Translations under genes and position numbers: made by a program
Assembly: GCA_016191115.1 (NCBI GenBank)
Contig: JACPPG010000037.1
Coordinates: 1 to 64,000, forward strand
Direction: 5' to 3'
DNA from: Planctomycetia bacterium
Lineage (GTDB): Bacteria > Planctomycetota > Planctomycetia > Pirellulales > JACPPG01
Length of the DNA: 64,000 nt
Shown here: positions 24,208 to 34,000 of the stretch, one piece after another
Position numbering within the stretch: position 1 is the stretch's first letter
How the letters are laid out: each line of letters opens with the position of its first letter
Notes under the pieces: model-generated
Database searches by the model: none
The model's input: the letters and a program-made list of their open reading frames with translations, nothing else
What the model was told of the DNA's origin: nothing

Positions 24208-26052
24208 TTGAATTCCGTCGCTGCCCTCTCGATAGCCGTGGGATCCCTTTGCGGCTCGACCGTTGCCGCTGAGCCGCCGCGTCCCAACATCCTGTGGATC
24301 ACCAGCGAGGATCATGGGCCGCACTTAGGCTGCTACGGCGACGCGGTTGCCACTACGCCGAACGTCGACCGGCTGGCGGCCCGCGGGATGATCTATCGGC
24401 ACGTCTGGTCGAACGCCCCGGTGTGTGCGCCGGCGCGGACCACGCTGATCTCGGGCCTGTACGCCTGCTCGATCGGCGCGGAGCACATGCGCAGCATGGT
24501 CGCCTGCCCTAGCCGTACGAAGCTCCTGCCGCAACTCTTGCGGGAGGCGGGCTACTATTGCGCGAACAACGCCAAGGAGGACTACAACATACGCCCGACC
24601 GGCCCGGTGTGGGATGATTCGTCGGGCAAGGCCCATTGGCGCAACCGGCCGGCGGGAACGCCCTTTTTCGCGGTGTTCAACTCGGGCAGGAGCCACGAGG
24701 GGCAGATTCGCGGCCGCCCGCGCGCGCCCGTCCACGACCCAGCAAGCGTTCGCGTGCCCGCCTATCACCCCGACACGCCGGAGGTGCGCCGCGATTGGGC
24801 GTACTACTACGACGGCGTCACGGCGGCCGATGCCGACGCGGGCGCACGGCTGAAAGAGCTCGAAGACGCCGGGCTGGCGGAAGACACGATCATCTGCTAC
24901 TTCAGCGACCACGGCTCAGGCATGCCGCGAAGCAAGCGCTGGCCATGCGACTCGGGCATGCACGTGCCGTTGGTGGTGTACATCCCGCCGCGGTTTGCCC
25001 ATCTCGCGCCGCCGGATTACGTCGCGGGCGGGCGTTCGGATCGGCTGGTGAGCTTCGTCGACTTCGCACCGTCGGTCCTCAGCCTGGCCGGCATCCGGCC
25101 GCCCGCCTGGATGCAAGGACAGGCGTTCTTGGGCCAGTTCCAGGAAAAGCCGCGGCAATTCGTCTTCGGTTTTCGCGGCCGCATGGACGAGCGGACCGAC
25201 CTGGTCCGCAGTGCGACCGACGGCCGCTACGTTTACCTGCGCAACTACATGCCGCACCGCATTTACGGCCAGCACGTCGACTACATGTTCCAGACGCCCA
25301 CCACGCGCGTATGGAAGAAGCTGCACGACGAGGGGAAGCTCAACGCGGCGCAGGACGCTTTCTGGAATCGCAAACCGACCGAGGAGCTGTACGACCTGGC
25401 GAGCGACGCGGACGAAGTTCACAATCTGGCCGATTCACCGGAGCACCGCGACGTGCTCGCCAGGCTGCGCCAGGCCCAGCGGGAGCATGCCGAGCGAATC
25501 CGCGACGTCGGGTTCCTGCCGGAGGGCGAGATGCACGCACGCGCGGGGCAGGCGTCACCCTACGACATGGCTCACGACGACAATCGATACCCGTTCGAGC
25601 GGGTGTTTGCCACGGCCGAACTGGCATCGATGCTCGCGCCCACGGCCGTGCCGGGATTGAAAGAGCGCCTCACCGATCGCGACAGCGCGGTGCGCTACTG
25701 GGCAGCGCTCGGTCTTCTGATGCGGGGCACCAGCGGCCTCGCAGCGGCCCGTGGGGAACTCAAGGCGGCGCTAGGGGACGAGTCGCCCTATGTGCGGATC
25801 GCGGCCGCCGAGGCGCTTGGCCAGTACGGCGACGAAGCAGATCGGAGCGAGGTTCTTTCGTTGCTGGTCAAGTCAGCCCAACCGCAGGAGGATAACGTCT
25901 TTGTGTCGCTGGCGGCCCTGCAGGCGCTCGACGCGCTTGGCGACAAGGCCGCGCCCGTTGCCGCCGAGATCAAACGCGTGCGCCGGCCATCGAAACTGCC
26001 GGACCCGCGTTATGCCCCTTACGTGCCGCGGCTGATCGCGGACATGCAGTAA
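24208..26052 (+). CDS. Sulfatase with C-terminal HEAT-like domain
   Basis: A 614-residue exported sulfatase starting with TTG; an in-frame stop at 24202 leaves no earlier start, and GGAG lies about 11 bases upstream. The signal ends VAAEPP near residue 23. RPNILWITSEDHGPHLGCYG opens the alkaline-phosphatase-like fold, and VCAPARTTL around Cys73 is the C-x-P-x-R site converted to formylglycine. DTIICYFSDHGSGMPRSKRW supplies further active-site residues. Residues about 470-600 form HEAT-like repeats (AVRYWAALGLLMRG, VRIAAAEALGQYGDE), unusual for a sulfatase. It probably desulfates external polysaccharides or glycolipids. No anaerobic maturase or FGE gene is nearby. Confidence 0.92.
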   Translation: MNSVAALSIAVGSLCGSTVAAEPPRPNILWITSEDHGPHLGCYGDAVATTPNVDRLAARGMIYRHVWSNAPVCAPARTTLISGLYACSIGAEHMRSMVACPSRTKLLPQLLREAGYYCANNAKEDYNIRPTGPVWDDSSGKAHWRNRPAGTPFFAVFNSGRSHEGQIRGRPRAPVHDPASVRVPAYHPDTPEVRRDWAYYYDGVTAADADAGARLKELEDAGLAEDTIICYFSDHGSGMPRSKRWPCDSGMHVPLVVYIPPRFAHLAPPDYVAGGRSDRLVSFVDFAPSVLSLAGIRPPAWMQGQAFLGQFQEKPRQFVFGFRGRMDERTDLVRSATDGRYVYLRNYMPHRIYGQHVDYMFQTPTTRVWKKLHDEGKLNAAQDAFWNRKPTEELYDLASDADEVHNLADSPEHRDVLARLRQAQREHAERIRDVGFLPEGEMHARAGQASPYDMAHDDNRYPFERVFATAELASMLAPTAVPGLKERLTDRDSAVRYWAALGLLMRGTSGLAAARGELKAALGDESPYVRIAAAEALGQYGDEADRSEVLSLLVKSAQPQEDNVFVSLAALQALDALGDKAAPVAAEIKRVRRPSKLPDPRYAPYVPRLIADMQ

Positions 26053-26110
26053 GGCCAAGCACGGCCAGACTGCCATCCCGCGCCCGCCACCGTCCAAGTC
26101 CCAGCGTTCA

Positions 26111-26145
26111 GATGGCGTGCCCACGACAAGCGTGGGCATGCCATC
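26111..26145. repeat. Hairpin repeat G behind the sulfatase gene
   Basis: GATGGCGTGCCCACG, loop ACAAG, CGTGGGCATGCCATC form 15-bp arms with one G-T wobble. It lies 58 bases after the sulfatase stop. There is no T-tract, so it is more likely a dispersed hairpin repeat than a Rho-independent terminator. Confidence 0.65.
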
Positions 26146-26171
26146 CTACTGTAATGTCCCCTATTTCTGGC

Positions 26172-26318
26172 CAGGGCCGTTCACAGATTCAAGCTTGCCG
26201 GCGGCGCACCGGCGGGAAAGTGGGACAGGCACCGAGACGCAACGTTGGTCTGAAAGGGCTTGCGCTGTTTATGCTCGGAGCCAGTCCCATTTTCCCGCCC
26301 CGCCATTTTGAAAAACAG
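26172..26318. repeat. Palindromic element B, copy 3 (right end missing)
   Basis: The left terminal repeat CAGGGCCGTTC and both hairpin arms are intact. Similarity to copy 2 ends at GAAAAACAG (26318), just before the terminal repeat, 42 bases upstream of the kinase start region. Confidence 0.85.
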
Positions 26319-26360
26319 GACCTGCCACCTGCCGCCTGATAGAATAGGCTAGATTTGCGT

Positions 26361-28973
26361 ATGGCCCACAGAGGGAACCAGTCCAGCGCCATGCCGCGCG
26401 CCGGCGACTCGGTCAAAGACACCATCGCGATGAGCACCGACCCTCGCATCAGCCAGTTGCTTGCGCGCATGGAGTCGATGCGCAATGCGGGTCAGGCGGT
26501 CACCGTCGAGGAGCTGTGCGCCGATTGTCCGGAGTTGGCGGACGAGCTGCGGAACCACGTCGGCGGCGCGACCGCGCCGGCCGGCTCGCTGCACGAGACG
26601 TTGGCCGATTCCAGCGTCGTGGCGACGTCCTCGATCGAAGCCGCCGGAGCTGCATTGCCGCCTGGCGCCGCCATCCCACCGGGCGCCGACCGACCAGCGC
26701 CACCACGTGGCTATCCGGCCATCACCGGCTATGAAATCCTGGGGGAGTTGGGCCGGGGCGGCATGGGCGTCGTGTACAAGGCGCGGCAAACCGGGCTGAA
26801 CCGTCTGGTGGCTATCAAGATGATCATCGCCGGCGCGCACGCCGGCCCGCGCGCGCGAGCCCGCTTTTACGCCGAGGCCGAGGCGGTGGCCCGGTTGCAG
26901 CATCCCAACATCGTGCAGATCTACGAGATCAACGAGCGCGACGGCTGTCCGTACTTCTCGCTGGAGTTCGTCGAAGGGCAGAGCCTGTACGCACGTACGG
27001 GCGGCAGGCCCGTCGAGGCGAACGAGGCCGCGACGCTGGTCGAGGTGCTGGCGTTGGCCATCCAATACGCGCACGTGCGTGGGGTCGTGCACCGCGACCT
27101 GAAGCCGGCCAACATCTTGCTCGATCACGGCCGCGACGTGCCACTGGCCGCGTGCACGCCGAAGATCACCGACTTCGGATTGGCCAAGCAGCTCGAAGAA
27201 GATTCCCGCTTGACGCAGACCGGCGTCGTGCTGGGAACGCCTTGCTACATGGCGCCCGAGCAGGTCGAGAACCCGACGGGCGAGGTCCGTCCGGCCGTGG
27301 ATATCTACGGGCTGGGGGCGCTGCTGTATGAATTGCTGTCCGGCCGGCCGCCGTTTCTGGCCGAGACGAACTTCGAGACGATGCGGCAAGTGGTGACCGA
27401 GGACCCCGTTCCCCCGTCCCGCTTGCAAAGCAGCGTGCCTGACGCACTCGAGCGGATTTGCTTGAAATGCCTGCGGAAGGCGGCGGAGGATCGATACGAG
27501 AGCGCGCAGGTCTTGGCCGACGACCTGGCCCTGTTCTTGGAAGGAAAGCGCCCCACGATCGCCGGTGCACGTTTGAGTGGGCTGCGACGCCGGGCCAGCC
27601 CGAGCGGCGCCCGGTCCGGGCGGCAGACGTGGCGCGGGCCGCTCGCGCGGCACTGGCCCGCGGTGGCCGCGGCGCCGTTGGTGCTGCTGCTCGCCGGACT
27701 GGGCATTTGGGGCGTGGCCCATCTGGCCGCGGACCGGCAACATCGGCTGGACGAAGAAGCCGAGGCTGCGGCGCTGGCGGCTGCGCCAATCTTTACGGGC
27801 CCCCCGATCAAGGTAGGCATCCTCCATTCGCTGAGCGGCACGATGGCCATTAGCGAGAGCGCCGTCGTCGACGCGACCCGGCTGGCGATCGACGAATTGA
27901 ACGAGAAGGGGGGGCTCCTGGGCCGCAAGATCGAGGCTATCGTGGCCGACGGGCGGTCGGACCCCGCCACGTTCGCCCGAGAAGCGGAACGGCTCATTAA
28001 GAAGGAGCACGTTTGCACGGTTTTCGGCTGCTGGACCTCGGCCAGCCGGCGGACCGTGCGGCCGATCTTCGAGACCAACAACCACTTGCTCATTTACCCC
28101 GTCCAGTCGGAAGGGCTGGAAACGTCGGCGAACATCGTTTACGTCGGCGCGGCGCCGAACCAGCAGATTATCCCGGCCGTCAAGTGGAGCGTGGCCTTTT
28201 TGGAGCGGTGGCACTTCTTCCTCGTCGGTTCCGACTACGTCTTCCCGCGCGCCGCCAATGAAATCATCAAGGACGAAGTGAAACGACTCGAAGGGGAAGT
28301 GATGGGCGAAGCGTACCTGCCGCTGGGGAGCACGGAAGTCGCCGACGTCATTCGCCAGATCAAGGAGAGTGGCGCCGACGTCATCCTCAATACGATCAAC
28401 GGCGACAGCAACGTCGCCTTTTTCCGCGGTTTGCGCGCGGCCGGCATCCAGCCGGCGGATATCCCGGTCGTGTCGTTCAGCATCGGTGAACAAGAGCTAC
28501 GGAGCATGAAGATTGAGGACGTCGTGGGGGACTACGCGGCCCAGAACTATTTCCAAACGATCGATCGCCCGGAGAACGAGGTGTTTCTCAAGAAGCTGCA
28601 CGATCGCTACGGCGCGCAGCGCGTGGCGACCGACGCCATGGTCGGCGCCTACGTGGGGGTGCACTTGTGGGCGCAGGCCGTGCTGGCCGCCAGCAGCGAC
28701 GACGTCGTCAAGATCCGCGAGAATATCGGCGACCAGACCTATCGCGGCCCCAGCGGCGTGGTGCGAGTCGACCCGAGGCTGTTGAACACGCACCGGACGA
28801 TGCGGATCGGGCAGATACGTCCCGACGGCCAGTTCGACATCCTTGTCGGCTCCGAGACGCCTGTAGCGCCCGAGCCATATCCCAAGACGCGGACCCGCGA
28901 AGAGTGGGACGCGTTTCTCGACGGCCTCTACAAGAAGTGGGGCAACCGCTGGGAGGCGCCGGCGGCACATTAG
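26361..28973 (+). CDS. Transmembrane serine/threonine kinase with UrtA-like urea/amide-binding sensor
   Basis: An 870-residue receptor. An N-terminal region typical of planctomycete kinases (VEELCADCPELADEL) and a Pro/Ala linker lead to a complete kinase domain (about 120-400). That domain has GELGRGGMGVVYKAR-type glycine loop, VAIKMI lysine, HRDLKPANILL, ITDFGLAK and GTPCYMAPEQ. One membrane helix lies at about 434-456. The outside part (about 480-865) matches UrtA/AmiC periplasmic binding proteins almost throughout: VGILHSLSGTMAISE, TVFGCWTSASRR, IYPVQSEGLE, GAAPNQQIIPAVKW, VGSDYVFPRAANEII, LNTINGDSNVAFF, RIGQIRPDGQF. It probably senses urea or short amides and phosphorylates cytoplasmic targets. 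ATGs at 26391 and 26430 are alternative starts. Confidence 0.92.
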   Translation: MAHRGNQSSAMPRAGDSVKDTIAMSTDPRISQLLARMESMRNAGQAVTVEELCADCPELADELRNHVGGATAPAGSLHETLADSSVVATSSIEAAGAALPPGAAIPPGADRPAPPRGYPAITGYEILGELGRGGMGVVYKARQTGLNRLVAIKMIIAGAHAGPRARARFYAEAEAVARLQHPNIVQIYEINERDGCPYFSLEFVEGQSLYARTGGRPVEANEAATLVEVLALAIQYAHVRGVVHRDLKPANILLDHGRDVPLAACTPKITDFGLAKQLEEDSRLTQTGVVLGTPCYMAPEQVENPTGEVRPAVDIYGLGALLYELLSGRPPFLAETNFETMRQVVTEDPVPPSRLQSSVPDALERICLKCLRKAAEDRYESAQVLADDLALFLEGKRPTIAGARLSGLRRRASPSGARSGRQTWRGPLARHWPAVAAAPLVLLLAGLGIWGVAHLAADRQHRLDEEAEAAALAAAPIFTGPPIKVGILHSLSGTMAISESAVVDATRLAIDELNEKGGLLGRKIEAIVADGRSDPATFAREAERLIKKEHVCTVFGCWTSASRRTVRPIFETNNHLLIYPVQSEGLETSANIVYVGAAPNQQIIPAVKWSVAFLERWHFFLVGSDYVFPRAANEIIKDEVKRLEGEVMGEAYLPLGSTEVADVIRQIKESGADVILNTINGDSNVAFFRGLRAAGIQPADIPVVSFSIGEQELRSMKIEDVVGDYAAQNYFQTIDRPENEVFLKKLHDRYGAQRVATDAMVGAYVGVHLWAQAVLAASSDDVVKIRENIGDQTYRGPSGVVRVDPRLLNTHRTMRIGQIRPDGQFDILVGSETPVAPEPYPKTRTREEWDAFLDGLYKKWGNRWEAPAAH

Positions 28974-29050
28974 GCTGGCAGCGGGCTGGATTCTGCCGCC
29001 TCGGGGCGTTCGCGCGGTTTAAGATAGCTGGGTCCTCGCCTGCCTCCTGC

Positions 29051-29114
29051 GTGCCACTGGCTTCGCCAGCGCAGGTGGGGACGCACTGCACCACCCGCGC
29101 ACTGGCAGTGGCAC
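29051..29114. repeat. Hairpin-type repeat H
   Basis: GTGCCACTGGCTTCGCCAG at 29051-29069 and CACTGGCAGTGGCAC at 29100-29114 are partial inverted repeats, and the left part also folds on itself (CTGGCTTCGCCAG). It lies in the gap between the receptor kinase and the MIP18-fusion gene. Confidence 0.5.
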
Positions 29115-29156
29115 ACCGGCAAAACGGCGTTCTCCGCGACTGACGAGAAAACAACC

Positions 29157-30944
29157 ATGACCATCCCGCGCTACGAAGACCACACCGACAGCGTGACGGC
29201 GAAGCTCGCGCTCTTGAAGGCCAGCTACGAGGCGGGGCGCTTCGACGTCGCCATGTCGCTGGCCGAGTCGATCAAGGATGGACTCGACTACGAGCGGCAA
29301 GTGCGCGGCGTCGCCGGCGAACCGCAAGTCGCGGCCGACGCGTTCACGCCCGTCGAGCAGCTTCCACCCGCGCTGGCGAAGTGGGCGCGGGGGTGGTCGT
29401 TCTCGAAGCCGCTGACCTTGTTTGAAACGGTCGACATCGCGCGAACGGCGGAGCCGGTCGACGTGGGCATCGCCTTTCGAGCCGATCAGGTGACCGACGT
29501 TGGCCGCGAGACGCGGGTGGCGCGGTGGGACGCTCCGGCGCGGCAGTTGCGCGAAGTCCGCAGCCAGATATACGGCGTGTCGCGCCGCGGCAAGGAGATT
29601 CGCGCGCGCCTTGCGTTCTTCGCCGACGTCGACGCCCACGAATCGGCCCAATACCTCGTCTTCTTCGGCAATCCCAACGCCCAGCTGCCTGACTATCCGA
29701 GCGACCTGCGGGTGCAGGGCGACGGCTATGGGCTGGATATCGCGAACGAGCACTATCGCGCGGGGCTTTCGCGACAGTCGGGGCAACTCAACCGGATCAT
29801 CTACGCCCGCGAGCACGGACTGGAGCTGTACGCCGGCGGCAAGGGGCACGGCGAACCGCCCGACGTCGACTGGGGGCACGACTACGTCGACCAGGGCGGG
29901 TTCCAGAAAATGCGGATGCGCAACGGGCCGCGCCCGCCGAACTACGAAGTGGTCCGTGGCCCGCTCTCGGTGCAGGTCCGCCGCTGGGGATTCCCGTACA
30001 GCCCCGTGCACCCGATCTTCACGCCCAGCCGCGTGCACATGGACGTCACGTACACGTTCTACGCCGGGCTGCCGTACTTCATGAAGCAGGGGCGGTTCGA
30101 CGTGGTCAAGGATGTCGAGATCGAGGCGATGCGCGATGACGAGTGGGTCTTTTCCGGATACTCGTTTACGGACATGGTGTGGATCGACTCGGCCGGCCGA
30201 CTGCATGAGGGCGCCGTGCCGCAAGAGCAGATCGACGCGCTCTGGGGCGTGGGCTTTATGAATCGCACCAGCCGCGACGCCTTCATCGCCCTGCGGCTTG
30301 CGCACGAGGCCACCGGCATCGCGATCCCGCACGGCGGCCCGCCCTCGATGCACTACGCGGGGCACGGCCAGTTGTGGAGCCGGTATCCGGCGAGCCGCCC
30401 CACGACGTTGCCGGCCGGCACGTCGATCCGGCAGAAGAACGCGTATTTGGTGACGCCCTACCCCCAGGACGACGCCGCCGGCCAAATCGAGCAGACGCGG
30501 CACCGGCTTTTGAACCCGCTCGAGTTTCGCGCGGAAATGCCCATGTCGTTCGCCGGCGCGGCGGAAGGGGCGCTGCCGCTGGCGCGGCCCGGAGAAACGC
30601 CGGAGACAGCCCCGCTCAAGCCGGCGATCTGGAAGGCGCTCCGCGAGGTCCGCGACGAGCAGTTCTACACGGTGGACGCCAACGTCGTGGACATGGGCTA
30701 CGTCTACGACATCCGCGAGCGGAACGGGACGGTTCGCGTCACGATCACGATGCCGCACCGCGGGCGGCCGGTCTACCAATTCCTCGCCAGCCAAGGGGGC
30801 GGCCGCGTCAGCGAGGGCATCCGCGAGCGGCTCCTCAAGCTCGCGAGCGTGCGCGACGTGGTGGTCGACTTCACCTGGGACCCGCCCTGGACCTCGGCCC
30901 GCCTGAGCGACGCCGGCCGCGTGGCGATGGGGCTGGGGGTTTGA
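29157..30944 (+). CDS. Unknown large protein with C-terminal MIP18/DUF59-like domain
   Basis: This 595-residue protein has no signal peptide. The N-terminal ~80 residues are helical. Residues about 80-470 are beta-rich with many aromatic and His/Asp residues (HGEPPDVDWGHDYVDQGGFQ, MHYAGHGQLWSRYP), and resemble no enzyme I can name. Residues about 486-592 match the MIP18/PaaD/SufT-type domain: IWKALREVRDEQFYTVDANV, VDMGYVYDIRERNGTVRVTITMP, then SEGIRERLLKL and VRDVVVDFTWDPPWTSARLS. The cysteine normally found after TxTxPG in this family is absent; the sequence is MPHRGRP. An iron-sulfur assembly role is therefore doubtful. A diverged copy of its last 22 codons lies at 38965-39033. Confidence 0.78.
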   Translation: MTIPRYEDHTDSVTAKLALLKASYEAGRFDVAMSLAESIKDGLDYERQVRGVAGEPQVAADAFTPVEQLPPALAKWARGWSFSKPLTLFETVDIARTAEPVDVGIAFRADQVTDVGRETRVARWDAPARQLREVRSQIYGVSRRGKEIRARLAFFADVDAHESAQYLVFFGNPNAQLPDYPSDLRVQGDGYGLDIANEHYRAGLSRQSGQLNRIIYAREHGLELYAGGKGHGEPPDVDWGHDYVDQGGFQKMRMRNGPRPPNYEVVRGPLSVQVRRWGFPYSPVHPIFTPSRVHMDVTYTFYAGLPYFMKQGRFDVVKDVEIEAMRDDEWVFSGYSFTDMVWIDSAGRLHEGAVPQEQIDALWGVGFMNRTSRDAFIALRLAHEATGIAIPHGGPPSMHYAGHGQLWSRYPASRPTTLPAGTSIRQKNAYLVTPYPQDDAAGQIEQTRHRLLNPLEFRAEMPMSFAGAAEGALPLARPGETPETAPLKPAIWKALREVRDEQFYTVDANVVDMGYVYDIRERNGTVRVTITMPHRGRPVYQFLASQGGGRVSEGIRERLLKLASVRDVVVDFTWDPPWTSARLSDAGRVAMGLGV

Positions 30945-31040
30945 GGGGTATTTCGCAGCCCCGCCCACGTCTAACTGCTCTTGCCCTCGCGCACGTTCAA
31001 TGGCACTTCGACAGATACTCGCAGCGTGTGTCTTTGAGGG

Positions 31041-34000
31041 CTAATTTCCGGGCGCACGAGGATCCCAGGTCCGCAAGGCCCCGGACTGTTCGATGGCCAG
31101 CAAGGTCCAACCGTCGGGACTGAGCGTCACCCACTCAAGTGGACCCCAGTCCCCCTTGATGGCGAGCAATTCCCTGCTCGCCGATAGGTCCCACCAGCGA
31201 ATAGTGCCATCGCGGCTGCAACTGACCAAGCGATGGCCGTCGGGACTGAAGCAGCAAGTGTAAGCGCGGTCCGTATGGCCGAGAAGTCGTTGAATCTCCT
31301 CACCGGTCGATGCGCTCCAAACGATGATCGTTCCGAAGCGGTCGCCCGAGGCGAGGCGGTCGCCCGTGGGGCTGTATGACACGTTGTACACACGTTCGGA
31401 GTGTCCGTGCTGCGTGCGGAGCAGGCGCCCGGTGCTGGGGTCTCCGATCTTGATGAGGTTGTCGGTGGACCAGGCAAGCTGTGTGGAATCGGGACTGAAC
31501 GCGACGCTGTGGACTCGTCGCGGTTGTGGACCAAAATCGTGTAATAACTTCGCGGTGGCGATGTCCCACACCTTTGCTGTCTGATCATCGCCCGACGCAA
31601 GCCATTTGCCGTTACGGCTTAGAGCCAGACTTTCGACGTTGCCCGCTCGGCCGAAGTACGTCCTTTGGCCGACATTTTTGGCGTCGCACAAACTGATTCC
31701 TCCATAGGGGTCCGACGTCGCGATACGATCGCGCACTGAGTCGTAAGCCAACGCTGTGCGTTCCGACGTACCACCAAGGCTTAGCAAACTCTTCCAATCC
31801 GGCAGTGCGAAGAGCGTCGTTCTGCCATAGGGAAACTGACAGACTACGCGCTTGCCGTCGGCGGAAAACAATGCTATCGGATTGGTTAGCAGCCGAGGGG
31901 ATGGCTCAGCAAAATCCTCGGCACCCGGGTTCCACGTCTTGACCGATCCGTCAGCGCCGCCGGAAATCAATTCGTTCGAGCCGCGTAACGTGATTACCTG
32001 ACTCACTGGCTCGACGTGCCCACGCAACACGCGAAGCAGTTTTCCTGTCGGCATCTCCCAGATGCGGATCGTTCGATCTTCACTGCCCGTGGCCAAGTAG
32101 CTGCCCGATTCACTAAAGGCCAGCGTATCGATGTAGTTTACATGACCTCGCAGATCGGCGATTGGTTGCGGCGAATCTCGGCGCCAGATGACGACCGAAT
32201 TGTCATCCGCACTGGCCGCCAGAAGCTGGCCGTCGCCGCTCATCGCCGTCGCGCGAATGTTCTGTTTTCGAGGGTGCTCCATCCTCTGGATTTCGTGCTG
32301 GTGCGCCACGTTCCAAAGCCGGACCGTTCCGTCTTCGCCACCCGACAATAGCGACGCTTCGTCGGTCGAGAATGCCACGCTGATCACTTTGGCGGTGTGG
32401 CCCTTGAGCGAGCCGACGTCGCGTTGCTCGTTCGCATCCCAGAGGTGAATCGATCCGTCTGGCCTCGCCAGCGCGGCCCGCGAGAGGGTCTGGTCGAAGG
32501 CCGCGGCCGTGGTTAGGCCGCCGAGATACGCCTCGCACACAACCCTTGGTTGCGGATGAAGTTGCCAAATTGCGATTAGTCCGCTGCCATCGACGGCGCC
32601 CAATCGCTCGCACGCCGTGTCAAAAGCCGCACAAACGACGTAGCGAATTGAAAGGCGCTGCTGCGGCCCGGAATAGGTCATCCGTTGCCCATTCTTGGAT
32701 GGCGCCCAGGGGATCGAAAGGCCCGGCAGAGTCCACATTTTCTTGCCGGTCGCGACGTCATACGCCCAGACTTCGTCCTCCTTGGTTCCCACGAGGATGG
32801 TCTTGCCATCGGGGCTCTGCGCCAGGCATTGCACCTGACCGCTTCCGTACTCGGTCTTCGGGTCCTGCTGGCAGACGCGACGCAAGAAATACCACTCCCA
32901 ACCTCGCAATTCGTGCGGACCGGGTAGGTCGTGCGCGAACGGCTCAAGCAGTTGATCGACCGCCCGGATGTTGCCCTGCCCCCATGCGGCGTCGGCAAGT
33001 TTCATGTTCGCTGAATACAGGAGCGCGCGGGCTTCGGTGTAGTTCCGCTCGGCGCGCCTCCACTGCCAGGCCGCCGTGCCGCTACCCGCTGCAATGGCCA
33101 ATACCAGTCCCATGGCGAGCGCGGCGACCACGGGACGGCGGCGGCACCAGCGGACAAATCGCTCGCCGCTGCCGATGGCCCGGGCCGACACGGCCTCGCC
33201 CGCCAGAAATCGCCGCAGGTCGTCGGCAAGCTCGCGCGCCGATTGATACCGGCCCGACGGATTCTTTTCCAGGCACTTAAGGCAGATCGTTTCTAAGTCG
33301 CGCGGCACGCGTCTTGCCCGCAATGCGGAGGGCGACAGCTCCCGCGCTTGAATCATGTGCAGCGTTTCGCTGTCGGTGCGGCCGACAAAGGGGGGCTGTC
33401 CGGTCAAAAGCTCGTGGAGAATGACGCCCAGGCCGTAGACGTCGGTTTCCACGCCCACCTCGCGGTACTCGCCGGCAGCTTGCTCGGGCGCCATGTACTG
33501 CGGTGTCCCGAGGATCATGCCGGCCCGCGTGTCTTCGGTCGATTCATCCAATCGCTTTGCCAGCCCGAAGTCGCTCAGCCGTGGGACGAACGGCAGATTC
33601 CCCGAGTGCTGCTCGGCGGCTGGCTCCAGGAGCACGTTGGCCGGTTTGATGTCGCGGTGCAAAATGCCACGGCTGTGGGCATGCTGCACCGCGGCCGCCA
33701 GTTGGACCACGATTTCCACCGCGGTTCGGACACCGACATGCATCCGCTGCTCATCAAACCAACTTGCCAGCGTCGGCCCTTTGCAGAAAGCGCTCAGAAT
33801 ATAACCGACCGGGCCAATCTCGCCCGTCTCGTAGATGGGCACGATGTTCGGGTGATCGAGCACCGCGGCGGCCTGGGCTTCCCGTAGAAATCGCTGTCGC
33901 AAGGGGGGCGACACCAGGATCTCCGGTCGCGGCACCTTGAGCGCGGCCTCCCGATGGAGTCGCGGGTCGAACGCCAGGAACACGACGCCGAACCCGCCGT

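Noticed and set aside
26111..26145. Sulfatase terminator
   Set aside because: The hairpin is strong but lacks a following T-tract, so I list it as a repeat instead.
26349..28493. 714-codon minus-strand open frame
   Set aside because: It lies opposite the UrtA-like kinase gene, is full of His/Arg/Asp-rich low-complexity stretches, and is explained by GC-rich third codon positions.
29019..30968. 649-codon minus-strand open frame
   Set aside because: Antisense to the MIP18-fusion gene with the same compositional artefact and no recognisable domain.
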